Made by a program: the position numbers and the translations under genes. 40,482 nucleotides of DNA from Bradyrhizobiaceae bacterium (GTDB lineage Bacteria > Pseudomonadota > Alphaproteobacteria > Rhizobiales > Aestuariivirgaceae), in the NCBI GenBank assembly GCA_947475225.1, contig CANJMQ010000033.1:1-40482 (forward strand), given 5' to 3'. How positions within the stretch are numbered: position 1 is the first letter of the stretch; each line of letters opens with the position of its first letter. This document shows, in pieces, positions 1 through 8,066 of this stretch. The notes under the pieces were generated by a model that saw nothing but the letters and a program-made list of their open reading frames with translations, had not been told where the DNA came from and did not search any database.

Positions 1-1753
1 CGGCTCGTTCCGCGAGAACCAGAAGGTCGCCGAGCGCGCCATGGACTCGAACGACCTGGAGCGTGAGCGCGGCATCACCATCCTCGCCAAGGTGACCTCG
101 CTGAACTGGAAGGACACCCGCATCAACATCGTCGACACCCCCGGCCACGCCGACTTCGGCGGCGAGGTGGAGCGGATCCTCAACATGGTGGACGGTGCCG
201 TACTGCTGGTGGACGCCGCCGAGGGCCCGATGCCGCAGACCAAGTTCGTGCTGCAGAAGGCCCTGAAGATAGGCCTCAAGCCCATCGTCTGCATCAACAA
301 GATCGACCGCCCCGACGAGCGCCACAACGAGGTGGTGAACGAGGTCTTCGACCTCTTCGCCAACCTCGACGCCAACGAGGAGCAGCTCGACTTCCCCATC
401 ATCTACGGCTCCGCCAAGCAGGGCTGGATGGCAGACAGCCCGACGGGCTCGCAGGAGAACATGGCGCCGCTGTTCGACCTGATCGTCAGGCACTTCCAGC
501 CGCCGGTCGTCGAGGAGGGTCCCTTCCGCATGCTGGTGACGACGATCGAGGCCAACCCCTTCCTCGGCCGCGTGCTGACGGGCCGTGTGCGCTCCGGCAC
601 CATCAAGGCCAACCAGTCGGTGAAGGCGCTGTCGCGCGACGGCAAGATTGCCGAACAGGGCCGCATCTCCAAGGTGCTGGCCTTCCGCGGCCTCGAGCGC
701 GTTCCGGTGGATGAGGCGGAAGCCGGCGACATCATCGCCATTTCGGGCCTCACCACGTCAACCGTCGCCGACACGATCTGCGACACCACCGTAACCGAAC
801 CGATCTACGCCCAGCCTATCGACCCGCCGACGCTGACCATGACCTTCCGCATCAACGACGGCCCACTGGCCGGCAAGGAAGGCGACAAGGTGCAGTCACG
901 CGTGATCCGTGACCGCCTGCTGCGCGAGGCCGAAGGCAACGTGGCCCTCAAGGTCACCCCTTCCGTGAACGAAACCGACGCCTTCGAAGTGGCGGGACGC
1001 GGCGAGTTGCAGCTCGGCATCCTGATCGAGACCATGCGCCGCGAGGGCTTCGAACTCACCGTGGGCCGCCCGCGCGTGGTGTTCAAGACCGACGAAGCAA
1101 CCGGCGAGAGGCTGGAGCCCGTCGAGGAAGTGATCGTCGACGTCGACGAGGAATATACCGGCGTCGTCGTCCAGAAGCTCTCCGAGCGCCGCGCCGAGAT
1201 GCGCGACATGCGCCCGTCAGGCGTGGGCCGCCAGCGCATCGTGTTCCATGCGCCGACGCGCGGCCTGATCGGCTACCAGTCGGAACTTCTCTCCGACACG
1301 CGCGGCACGGCGATCATGAACCGCCTGTTCCATGCCTATGCGCCCTATTTCGGCGAGATCCCCGGCCGGCACACCGGCGCGCTGCTGTCGAACAGCGACG
1401 GCGACGCGGTGGCCTATGCCATCTTCAACCTGCAGGACCGCGGCCCGATGTTCATCGAGCACGGCACCAAGGTCTATGCCGGCATGATCATCGGCGAGCA
1501 CACGCGCGGCAATGACCTCGAACTCAACGTCATCAAGGGCAAGAAGCTGACCAACGTCCGCGCCTCGGGCAAGGACGAGGCGGTGGTGCTGACCCCGCCG
1601 ATCAGGATGTCGCTCGAAAAGGCGCTGGCTTACGTGGGCGAGGACGAGCTCGTCGAGGTGACGCCGAAGTCCATCCGCTTGCGCAAGGCGATCCTCGATC
1701 CCAACGAGCGCAAGAAGGTGAGCCGCCAGAAGGAAGCGGCGAGCGAGGCATAA
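1..1753 (+). CDS. typA: Translational GTPase TypA/BipA, 5' end missing
   Basis: Ribosome-binding GTPase of the elongation-factor family, used in ribosome assembly and stress or low-temperature adaptation (family knowledge). The frame is already open at base 2, so the start codon and the P-loop (G1) lie outside the window; the visible part has about 583 residues, against roughly 605-610 for the family. Visible GTPase signatures are RERGITI (G2), DTPGHADF (G3), NKID (G4) and a SAK-type G5 motif. After them come the EF-Tu-like domain II, the EF-G-like domains ([12 protein letters not shown], then the RGLIGYQSE region) and the TypA-specific C-terminal domain ending in a basic/acidic tail. The ATG at 41 is internal and not the start. 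A strong intrinsic terminator follows 28 bases after the stop. Identification is secure. Confidence 0.97.
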   Translation, partial: GSFRENQKVAERAMDSNDLERERGITILAKVTSLNWKDTRINIVDTPGHADFGGEVERILNMVDGAVLLVDAAEGPMPQTKFVLQKALKIGLKPIVCINKIDRPDERHNEVVNEVFDLFANLDANEEQLDFPIIYGSAKQGWMADSPTGSQENMAPLFDLIVRHFQPPVVEEGPFRMLVTTIEANPFLGRVLTGRVRSGTIKANQSVKALSRDGKIAEQGRISKVLAFRGLERVPVDEAEAGDIIAISGLTTSTVADTICDTTVTEPIYAQPIDPPTLTMTFRINDGPLAGKEGDKVQSRVIRDRLLREAEGNVALKVTPSVNETDAFEVAGRGELQLGILIETMRREGFELTVGRPRVVFKTDEATGERLEPVEEVIVDVDEEYTGVVVQKLSERRAEMRDMRPSGVGRQRIVFHAPTRGLIGYQSELLSDTRGTAIMNRLFHAYAPYFGEIPGRHTGALLSNSDGDAVAYAIFNLQDRGPMFIEHGTKVYAGMIIGEHTRGNDLELNVIKGKKLTNVRASGKDEAVVLTPPIRMSLEKALAYVGEDELVEVTPKSIRLRKAILDPNERKKVSRQKEAASEA

Positions 1754-1781
1754 GCTTCGATTTCACCTTCGTACAGTCATC

Positions 1782-1811
1782 ATGCCCGGGCTCGTCCCGG
1801 GCATCTTTTTT
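1782..1811 (+). terminator. Rho-independent terminator of typA
   Basis: A perfect 9-bp stem (ATGCCCGGG at 1782-1790 with CCCGGGCAT at 1796-1804) around a 5-base loop is followed directly by C and seven T. It lies 28 bases after the typA stop and before ppa, so the two genes are probably separate transcription units. Confidence 0.9.
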
Positions 1812-1828
1812 GGGGCCGTGACACGTGA

Positions 1829-1915
1829 TGAGAGGCTCTCATCCGGCCTGTCGGCCACAGACATAAGGAGGATAGCCAGAGCCTCCTTCTCATGGCAGAG
1901 AGGCTGCCACAGAGC
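1829..1915. repeat. Decayed copy of a palindromic intergenic repeat
   Basis: The stretch CTCATCCGGCCTGTCGGCCA near 1838-1857 and the CCTTCTC near 1884-1890 match, with small changes, the start and arms of the better preserved repeat at 32471-32587. The second half is degraded. It sits in the ppa leader upstream of the ribosome binding site. Confidence 0.5.
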
Positions 1916-1934
1916 CAACTTTCAAGGAAATCCC

Positions 1935-2471
1935 ATGCGCATCGACGCCATATCGATCGGCAAGAACCCCCCGAAGGAAGTGAACGTCATCGTCGAGGTG
2001 CCGGTCGGCGGCGAGCCGATCAAGTACGAGATGGACAAGGAGGCAGGCACACTGGTGGTCGACCGCTTCCTCTATACGTCCATGCGCTATCCCGGCAATT
2101 ACGGCTTCATCCCGCACACGCTGTCGGACGACGGCGACCCGATCGACGTGCTGATCGCCAACCAGCGTGGCATCATTCCCGGCGCGCTGGTGGCGGTGCG
2201 CCCCGTGGGCGTGCTCAAGATGCAGGACGAGGCGGGCGGCGACGAGAAGATCATCGCCGTGCCGACGCCCAAGCTGACGCGACGTTATGAGAACGTGCAT
2301 GAATACACCGACCTCCCCGAGATCACCCGCCAGCAGATCGAGCACTTCTTCGAGCACTACAAGGACCTCGAGCCCGGCAAGTGGGTGAAAGTCGTTGGCT
2401 GGGGCAATGCGGCGGAAGCCGAGCAGATGATCCTCGACGCCATCGAGCGGGCGAAGACGGCGAAGAGTTGA
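1935..2471 (+). CDS. ppa: Inorganic pyrophosphatase (family I)
   Basis: Cytoplasmic enzyme that hydrolyses pyrophosphate to two phosphates and so pulls biosynthetic reactions forward. The product is 178 residues, the usual size for bacterial family I enzymes. It begins [20 protein letters not shown] and contains the family signature DDGDPIDVL, whose aspartates bind the catalytic metals, plus the substrate-binding YGFIPHT segment just before it. The frame is open further upstream (to 1782), but that extension crosses the typA terminator and a repeat. The ATG at 1935 has AAGGAA five bases upstream and fits the family start, so it is chosen. The gene appears to be transcribed on its own. Confidence 0.96.
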   Translation: MRIDAISIGKNPPKEVNVIVEVPVGGEPIKYEMDKEAGTLVVDRFLYTSMRYPGNYGFIPHTLSDDGDPIDVLIANQRGIIPGALVAVRPVGVLKMQDEAGGDEKIIAVPTPKLTRRYENVHEYTDLPEITRQQIEHFFEHYKDLEPGKWVKVVGWGNAAEAEQMILDAIERAKTAKS

Positions 2472-2649
2472 GGCTGGATTTACAATTTACTAACTCAGGT
2501 TGTTTTTCTTGATGAGTAGTTGGCTTGACGCAGAGAATGCATTCCTGCACTGAGTGTCGTGCATGCCATTCGGCGTCCGAAGAGGCCGCAAACTGCAAGG
2601 TCAAACTCTGGTCCGGAGATGTCCGGCATAACGAACGGGAACAATCGAC

Positions 2650-4941
2650 ATGCTGAAGCAGCTGTTTAGGGCTTTCATGACTGCAGCCGCCTTGCTGGCA
2701 GGCGCGGGAGTGTTGCCGGCAATGTCCGCCGAGAAGCCCAACATCCTGTTTGTGATCATGGATGACGTCGGCATCGACCAGATGAAGCTGTTCGGATACG
2801 GCGGCCGGGGCGTAGGCCCGCTGGCGCCGCCGAAGACGCCCACTCTCAATGAGATCGCGCAGGCAGGCGTGCTGTTCCGCAACACCTGGGCTTCGCCGGA
2901 ATGCTCACCGAGCCGCGTCAGCTTCTTCACCGGCCGATACCCGCTGCGCCACAATGTGATGGCCGCAATCCTGCCGCCCGACCTTGCCATCTCACAGCAG
3001 TCGCCCTACGAAACGACGACGCCGAACATTCTGCGCAAAGCCGGATACACGAGCGCGCTGTTCGGCAAGTCCCATTTCACCAATTCACCGACCTACCCTC
3101 AGGACCCCTCGACCGATCCCTACGACGGCACCGCCGTCACCCAGCTCGGATGGGACTACTTCAAGGGCTGGTATGACGGGGGACCGAGCGACATCGACAC
3201 AACGGCAGGCGGCATCGCAGCGACCGGAACCTACAAATGCGGCTATGTTCCAACCACGGATATCGACACCGTAAACGGCGCCGACAGCGGGGCCTGCTAC
3301 ACGGATAACGCAAGCGTCTGCACCAATATGAGCACAGGCGGCGGGTATAAATCACCCGGGCTGTCCTGCCTTGCTGCTGGTGGCATCCTGCATCCCATAG
3401 CATCCTGCGGAGAAACGGTGCCGACCAACCTCGATTTCACCAAGCAAAACGGCTATTATGTCAGCGCGCTTGCGGAGAACCCGGGGTCTAAAGGACCGAA
3501 GAGCCCGGCCGATCCGGCCAGTCGTGGATATCGGACCACGCTGGAGGCGGACTTCGCCATCGACTGGATCAACAAGCAGCCGAAGGACAAGCCGTGGATG
3601 GTGACGCTGGCATTCTCCGCCGCGCACACGCCCTACCAGCCGGCGGCGCCGGGGCTTGTCTCCACCACATCCACAAAACTCGGCAATAACTGTTCCGACA
3701 GTGCAACCGACTCCCGCGCGCTGATGACGCAGATGGTGGAGGGAATCGACACGGAACTGCAGCGCGTTCTGGTCGAGACCGGACTTGCAAAGAAGAACCG
3801 GAATGGAATCTTTGTCTATGACGCCAAGGTCGCGAACACCGTCATCGTCGTGGTTGCCGACAATGGCAGCTTCGCCAACAACGTCAGGCTGCCCTTCGAT
3901 CCTGCGCTTTCCAAGGGAACCGTCTATCAGACCGGCGTGTGGGTGCCGCTGATCGTGGCGGGCCCGATGGTGAAATCGCCCAACAGGACAGTGCGTTCGA
4001 TGGTGAACATCGTCGATCTGTTCCAGTTGTTCGGCGAAGTGGCGGGGATCAACGTCAGGGACAAAGTACCGGCCACCCACGGCCTGGATTCAAAGCCCTT
4101 GCTTCCCTATCTCACCCGCCCGTGGCAGGACGCCTCGCCCATCAGGACCACCAACTTCACGCAGTATGGCACCAACACCCGATCAACCAGCCACGTCGAC
4201 GGTGCTTGCGTGATCAAGTCCGTCAACACCTGCACCACCCTGTTCCCGACCAAGGACCTCTGTGAGAATGGCTATAGTGGCATCTGGTATGGCAAGGGAA
4301 CGGACGTCAGCGACGACGTCGCGAGCTTCGACAGCGGCAATGGTCTGACCACCTGCTGCCAAGTCAATCAGTATCGCTACTCGGTTGATCAAGAGCTGGC
4401 GGCGCTGCTGCCCGACACGTCCTATGGGGTGCGCAACCAGCTCTACAAGCTCATTCGCCAGACAGCGACCAACATCAACCCCCAGAGCCCGGCACTCACC
4501 GTGGATGGCGAGAACTGCATTTCGGTGACGACGGACGAGTTCTACAGAATTGACCAGAAGCCCCGAAACCCGACGCTGGATCATCCGACCGGCGTCAAGG
4601 CGAACAATCTGCTGGCGTCGGGCACCGGTCCCGGAGCAGGTAGCAGCCAGCTCTCAGGTCGGCTGAAGGCCAATTACAACGCGCTGGTCAAGAGCCTGAC
4701 CGATACACTCAATTCGCAGAAGGCATGCCCCGGTGATGCCAATCTCGACGGACTGGTGAATGTCAAGGACCTGGAAAACCAAGTCAAGTGGCGCGCGATC
4801 ACCAAGGACACGTCAACCTGGTGGGACCTGACCAGCGAAGGTGCCGACGGCCACGCCGACGGCTACACCGACTCTCTCGACCAAGACGCGCTTCTGAGTC
4901 TCTACGGCTCTTGCACACTTGCGCAGGGGCAGTACCGCTAA
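2650..4941 (+). CDS. Secreted arylsulfatase-like protein with C-terminal dockerin-like repeats
   Basis: Type I sulfatase of the alkaline-phosphatase superfamily, expected to remove sulfate esters outside the cytoplasm; the substrate is unknown. The 763-residue product has a signal peptide (residues 1-27, cleavage likely after AMSA), the metal-site aspartates in VIMDDVG (Asp38, Asp39) and the C-x-P-x-R motif CSPSR (Cys85), the site converted to formylglycine in this class. A later VVVADNGSFA segment fits the second metal-site Asp-Asn. Residues about 694-757 carry two EF-hand-like repeats of dockerin type (GDANLDGLVNVKD, then DGHADGYTDSLDQD). Cysteines are numerous, as in an exported protein. 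No formylglycine-generating enzyme or sulfate-ester transporter is in the window. Dockerin tails are unusual in Alphaproteobacteria and suggest acquisition from elsewhere. The ribosome site upstream is weak. Confidence 0.88.
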   Translation: MLKQLFRAFMTAAALLAGAGVLPAMSAEKPNILFVIMDDVGIDQMKLFGYGGRGVGPLAPPKTPTLNEIAQAGVLFRNTWASPECSPSRVSFFTGRYPLRHNVMAAILPPDLAISQQSPYETTTPNILRKAGYTSALFGKSHFTNSPTYPQDPSTDPYDGTAVTQLGWDYFKGWYDGGPSDIDTTAGGIAATGTYKCGYVPTTDIDTVNGADSGACYTDNASVCTNMSTGGGYKSPGLSCLAAGGILHPIASCGETVPTNLDFTKQNGYYVSALAENPGSKGPKSPADPASRGYRTTLEADFAIDWINKQPKDKPWMVTLAFSAAHTPYQPAAPGLVSTTSTKLGNNCSDSATDSRALMTQMVEGIDTELQRVLVETGLAKKNRNGIFVYDAKVANTVIVVVADNGSFANNVRLPFDPALSKGTVYQTGVWVPLIVAGPMVKSPNRTVRSMVNIVDLFQLFGEVAGINVRDKVPATHGLDSKPLLPYLTRPWQDASPIRTTNFTQYGTNTRSTSHVDGACVIKSVNTCTTLFPTKDLCENGYSGIWYGKGTDVSDDVASFDSGNGLTTCCQVNQYRYSVDQELAALLPDTSYGVRNQLYKLIRQTATNINPQSPALTVDGENCISVTTDEFYRIDQKPRNPTLDHPTGVKANNLLASGTGPGAGSSQLSGRLKANYNALVKSLTDTLNSQKACPGDANLDGLVNVKDLENQVKWRAITKDTSTWWDLTSEGADGHADGYTDSLDQDALLSLYGSCTLAQGQYR

Positions 4942-4945
4942 GAAC

Positions 4946-4970
4946 AATGGCCGGGCAATGCCCGGCCATT
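4946..4970. terminator. Hairpin between convergent sulfatase and folD genes
   Basis: A perfect 11-bp stem (AATGGCCGGGC at 4946-4956, GCCCGGCCATT at 4960-4970) encloses a 3-base loop, starting 4 bases after the sulfatase stop and ending 28 bases before the folD stop. The T-run on either side is short, so it is a probable bidirectional terminator rather than a canonical one. Confidence 0.7.
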
Positions 4971-4998
4971 CGACCCTTTCGGACCCTTCGCCTGATGC

Positions 4999-5877
4999 TC
5001 ACATGGCGGGCTGCGTGATGCCCTTCGCCGCGCAGGCAGCCTTCACCGTGTTGTACAACAGGCAGGCGATAGTCATCGGGCCGACGCCGCCGGGGACCGG
5101 CGTGATGGCACCCGCCACCTTTTCACACGAAGCATAGTCGCAGTCGCCCACGAGCTTGCCCTTGCCGTCACGCTCGATGCGGTTGATGCCGACGTCGATC
5201 ACCGTGGCGCCCGGCTTCAGCCAGTCGCCCTTGACCATTTCCGGCCGACCCACGGCAGCAATGACGAGATCGGCACGGCGCACCACGCCTGGCAGATCCT
5301 TGGTCTTCGAATGCGCAAGGGTGACAGTGCAGTTCTCGGCCAGCAGCAATTGGGCCACCGGCTTGCCGACGATGTTCGAGCGGCCAATCACCACGGCCTC
5401 GAGCCCATCAAGCGAGCCCAGCACGTCCTTGGCCAGCATCACCGAGCCAGTCGGCGTGCAGGGCACAAGTGAATCCTGGCCAGTGGACAGCTTGCCGACG
5501 TTGACCACGTGGAAGCCGTCCACGTCCTTGGCCGGCGAGATGGCAGAGAGAACCTTGGTGGAATCAATGTGCTTCGGCAGCGGCAGCTGCACCAGGATGC
5601 CGTGCACGGCAGGATCATTGTTGAGCTTCTCGACGAGGGCGAGCACGTCCTTCTCGGGCGTCTCGGCGGTGAGCTTGTGCTCCCACGAATTCATGCCAAC
5701 CTCAACCGTCTGCTTGGCCTTGTTGGCCACATAGACCTTGGAGGCCGGATCCTCGCCCACCAGCACGACGGCGAGGCCGGGGGTCAGCCCATGTTCTTCC
5801 TTGAGGGTGGTTACGGCCTTGGCGATCCGCCCCCTGAGGCCCTCGGCAAAGGCCTTGCCGTCAATCACTTTCGCCAT
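4999..5877 (-). CDS. folD: Bifunctional methylenetetrahydrofolate dehydrogenase / methenyltetrahydrofolate cyclohydrolase
   Basis: Interconverts 5,10-methylene-, 5,10-methenyl- and 10-formyl-tetrahydrofolate with NADP in the cytoplasm, feeding purine and formyl-Met synthesis. The 292-residue protein starts [15 protein letters not shown] and shows the family hallmarks: YVANKAK with the catalytic lysine, the [11 protein letters not shown] segment, [16 protein letters not shown] for cofactor binding and the PGGVGPMTI signature near the C-terminus. The ATG at 5877 is preferred: it lies 2 bases after the yggU stop with AAGGA upstream. An in-frame TTG at 5883 would add two residues. The gene ends the minus-strand run yggT-yggU-folD and should be translationally coupled to yggU. 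Confidence 0.96.
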   Translation of the reverse strand: MAKVIDGKAFAEGLRGRIAKAVTTLKEEHGLTPGLAVVLVGEDPASKVYVANKAKQTVEVGMNSWEHKLTAETPEKDVLALVEKLNNDPAVHGILVQLPLPKHIDSTKVLSAISPAKDVDGFHVVNVGKLSTGQDSLVPCTPTGSVMLAKDVLGSLDGLEAVVIGRSNIVGKPVAQLLLAENCTVTLAHSKTKDLPGVVRRADLVIAAVGRPEMVKGDWLKPGATVIDVGINRIERDGKGKLVGDCDYASCEKVAGAITPVPGGVGPMTIACLLYNTVKAACAAKGITQPAM

Positions 5878-5879
5878 GT

Positions 5880-6206
5880 TCAATTTTCCTTCCCTGCATT
5901 CACTTTCCCGGCAATCAATGCCTCAAGTCCTGCAGGATTTCCAGTGACCAGAATGGTCTTGTTGCGGTCCGTTTCGCCCGAGACGAGCGCGAAGGCGGAT
6001 TTTGGCATCCGGCAGGCCTTGGCGAGGGTCTCCAGAACCGCCTTGTTGGCCATTCCCTTGTCCGGCACCGCCGTGACCTTCACCGCCAGCGACACCGAGC
6101 CGTCGGAGGCCACATGGAGGCCTGAAACCTCGTCCCGCGAAGACTTCGGCGTAACCCGGACGGCGAGCAGCAACCCGCCCCTGCCGGGCCGCAGCGGTGA
6201 CGTCAC
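5880..6206 (-). CDS. DUF167/YggU family protein
   Basis: Small conserved protein of unknown function (DUF167, YggU family), about 108 residues. The recognisable core is [14 protein letters not shown], followed by [20 protein letters not shown] and ending in the DRNKTILV strand. The start is inferred: a GTG at 6206 overlaps the TGA of yggT by four bases (GTGA), which gives the correct family N-terminus. The reading frame stays open further upstream into yggT, but that part is out of phase with the real yggT protein. Translational coupling to yggT upstream and folD downstream is expected. Function is not assigned. Confidence 0.87.
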   Translation of the reverse strand: MTSPLRPGRGGLLLAVRVTPKSSRDEVSGLHVASDGSVSLAVKVTAVPDKGMANKAVLETLAKACRMPKSAFALVSGETDRNKTILVTGNPAGLEALIAGKVNAGKEN

Positions 6207-6505
6207 GCCCAGCCGAGATTGACGAACACGCGGGTGATCAGCATGCCGAAGAACTGCATGGCGATCAGCAGGATGATGGGGGATATGTCGATGCCGCCAA
6301 GGTCCGGCAGGAGGCGGCGGATGGGCCGCAGCAGCGGCTCCGTCAGGCGCTCCAGCGCTTGGCCGATCTGGCGGACATAAGGGTTCGACCGATTGACGAT
6401 ACCAAAGGCGATCAGCCAGCTCATGATGACCATGGCAAGGATGATCCAGAAATAGATATTGATGATCGTGAGGATCAGCCACAGGAACGGGTTCATCGAC
6501 ATCAT
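6203..6505 (-). CDS. YggT family integral membrane protein
   Basis: Small inner-membrane protein of the YggT family, 100 residues, with two hydrophobic segments (residues about 6-34 and 75-95) separated by the conserved loop RSNPYVRQIGQALERLTEPL, followed by LLRPIRRLLP. Family members have been linked to envelope biogenesis or osmotic tolerance, but the biochemical role is not established. Three ATG codons lie close together at the start (MMSM); 6505 is the most upstream, and no strong ribosome site distinguishes them. The gene starts the folD run and overlaps yggU by four bases. Confidence 0.9.
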   Translation of the reverse strand: MMSMNPFLWLILTIINIYFWIILAMVIMSWLIAFGIVNRSNPYVRQIGQALERLTEPLLRPIRRLLPDLGGIDISPIILLIAMQFFGMLITRVFVNLGWA

Positions 6506-6625
6506 GGGACAGCACGCCTCTTGTCTGGTTTACGCAGGTGTAGTCGCAGGGCCGCTTCCAAGCAAGCTTGACGCTGTCCCGGCCAGGGACTAGAAACCGC
6601 TCCGCCTGTGGACAGCACCTGAAAA

Positions 6626-6701
6626 GGGGCGGTAGCTCAGTTGGGAGAGCGCGGCGTTCGCAATGCCGAGGTCAGGGGTTCGATCCCCCTTCGCTCCACC
6701 A
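6626..6701 (+). tRNA. tRNA-Ala (anticodon CGC)
   Basis: The cloverleaf can be drawn by hand. Acceptor 6626-6632 pairs with 6691-6697 (two G-U pairs), discriminator A is at 6698 and an encoded CCA at 6699-6701. The D stem is GCTC/GAGC. The anticodon stem CGGCG/TGCCG carries loop TTCGCAA, so the anticodon is CGC (6659-6661) and reads GCG. The T arm AGGGG/CCCCT has loop TTCGATC. Total length is 76 bases. An AT-rich run follows the 3' end. Confidence 0.95.
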
Positions 6702-7024
6702 GGCAATATTTAAAAAAAATATTTTTATGTATATCGGTTTTGTCACGAAGACGTGTGCGCTCCCACGTGTTCCCCCCCTCGCACTTTTTGCCTCTTCCGA
6801 TCGCTGTGGGGTAGCACGTCTCGCTGACCAGCACCGATGCTCGGCCGGATACGCGGGGTCCTTCGATCAGGCGCGGGAGGACGCGCTCTCGAGCGGAACT
6901 GGCTTGTAACTGTCCCATTTTTCAACGCGCAGGAAATGGGACAGTGGGACAATGAGCCATTTGTCTTCGGCTTCGGCCTGCCGCCTGTCCGGCAGCAGGG
7001 CCCCTTCCTCAAGTCATCGAAAGG
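6702..7024. other. Intergenic stretch with AT-rich tract and a long inverted repeat
   Basis: No convincing gene. The first 30 bases after the tRNA are an A/T tract (AATATTT followed by A8 and ATATTTTT) that could stop tRNA transcription. Short open frames exist on both strands but lack ribosome sites and protein-like composition. The inverted repeat at 6910-6944 is listed separately. Confidence 0.5.
6910..6944. repeat. 11-bp perfect inverted repeat
   Basis: CTGTCCCATTT (6910-6920) and AAATGGGACAG (6934-6944) pair perfectly around a 13-base loop, with a further GGGAC just after. There is no U-run. It may be a REP-like palindrome, a remnant of a mobile element or a 3' hairpin; the sequence alone does not decide. 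Confidence 0.6.
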
Positions 7025-7405
7025 TCAAAACTTCCGGACTTGTTGGTAAAGATCACTTGCTAGCCTGTCGATCGTTTTGGTGTCCTCCGGCGAACATTTC
7101 TCGCAGAACACCACGACATTGAGCCAGAATTTCAGGTCAATGGCCTTCGACATCTTGACAAGGCAGGACATGCCGTCGCACGAGCCCAACATCACACTGC
7201 CCGAGCGGCCGCTGTCCGTCTCCTCGTTGACGTACTTCACGTTGGTGGCGTTCGCGGCCTTCATCTCGGCCATATAGGCATCGTGGCTGATGAGGGGCGA
7301 TGTATCGGCAGCATCATAAGTTCTGGCCGAAATGATGATCGACCTGTTGTGATTTTCGAAGAAGACTGTCTGCCGCCGCTCTTCTGGCTGGTTAAGCCGT
7401 TTCAC
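7025..7405 (-). CDS. Hypothetical protein, possibly 5'-damaged
   Basis: An open frame of 126 residues from a GTG at 7405. I do not recognise the family. The composition looks like a real protein: RRQTVFFENHNRSIIISART resembles beta-strands, a polar central part follows, and the C-terminal half has three cysteines (GSCDGMSC and FCEKCS). The frame continues upstream for about 20 codons without an ATG (YVFNFARDYRFVKRLNQ still looks protein-like) before a TGA. In another frame an Ala-rich, signal-peptide-like stretch (AAAAAIAAFAMQG) lies just upstream. The true gene may therefore have lost its start through a frameshift. It is divergent from the DoxX-like gene at 7593. Function unknown. Confidence 0.45.
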   Translation of the reverse strand: MKRLNQPEERRQTVFFENHNRSIIISARTYDAADTSPLISHDAYMAEMKAANATNVKYVNEETDSGRSGSVMLGSCDGMSCLVKMSKAIDLKFWLNVVVFCEKCSPEDTKTIDRLASDLYQQVRKF

Positions 7406-7592
7406 AAAGCGGTAGTCCCGCGCAAAGTTGAAAACGTAAGGGATTGAAAGCGCGGTTCTTGCTCATCGTGCACACCCTGCATTGCAAAGGCGGCGATAGC
7501 AGCGGCGGCGGCGCGCGGGGAGCTTGGAATGGAATGGGCCGTCCGGGCGTATATGGTGCAGACAGCCTGTCTCCCAACTGAGGAGGACGCGA

Positions 7593-7991
7593 ATGAATCG
7601 GCTCTTTGATCTGGTTGACGTGGTCGGGCGGGTTCTTCTCGCGGCCCTCTTCATTCAGGATGGCTGGACGGTCATCCTGAATTACGCTTCAACGGCTGCC
7701 TACATCGCGGAGCACGGCGTTCCGGCCGCCTTGCTGCCTCTGGCACTGGCAACCCAGGTCGGCGGCGGCGTGCTGATCATCCTTGGCCTGTGGACGCGAG
7801 TGGCGGCAGTGGCGCTTGGTCTCTTCTGCCTGTCGACCGCAGTTATCTTCCATGCCTTCTCGGCAGACTTCAACGAGCAGATACATTTCTGGAAGGATCT
7901 GGCCCTGGCAGGCGGGTTTTTCGTGCTTATGGCAAATGGCGCAAGAGCATACTCGCTCGACACGCTGATCAGCCGCCGCTCAGCCGCATGA
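7593..7991 (+). CDS. DoxX family membrane protein
   Basis: Integral membrane protein of 132 residues with four hydrophobic helices: LVDVVGRVLLAALFIQDGW, the ALLPLALATQVGGGVLIILG region, VAAVALGLFCLSTAVIFHAF and LALAGGFFVLMANGA. This arrangement and the residues around the first helix match the DoxX family, whose members are tied to thiosulfate/quinone chemistry or redox stress, although most are uncharacterised. The ATG at 7593 has AGGAGGA 5-6 bases upstream, so an in-frame extension to 7524 is rejected. It appears monocistronic. A second DoxX-like protein lies at 36149-36586. Confidence 0.85.
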   Translation: MNRLFDLVDVVGRVLLAALFIQDGWTVILNYASTAAYIAEHGVPAALLPLALATQVGGGVLIILGLWTRVAAVALGLFCLSTAVIFHAFSADFNEQIHFWKDLALAGGFFVLMANGARAYSLDTLISRRSAA

Positions 7992-8066
7992 TAGCACTCC
8001 GAGCTGGCAACATCATAACAGCAGGGATTCACCCGGGCGCCGCTTTGCTTGCCCACTTCACAGCAG

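Noticed and set aside
6626..7405. Attachment-site duplication of the tRNA-Ala 3' end
   Set aside because: No second copy of the tRNA 3' end was noticed in the window, so a classical integrative element cannot be claimed.
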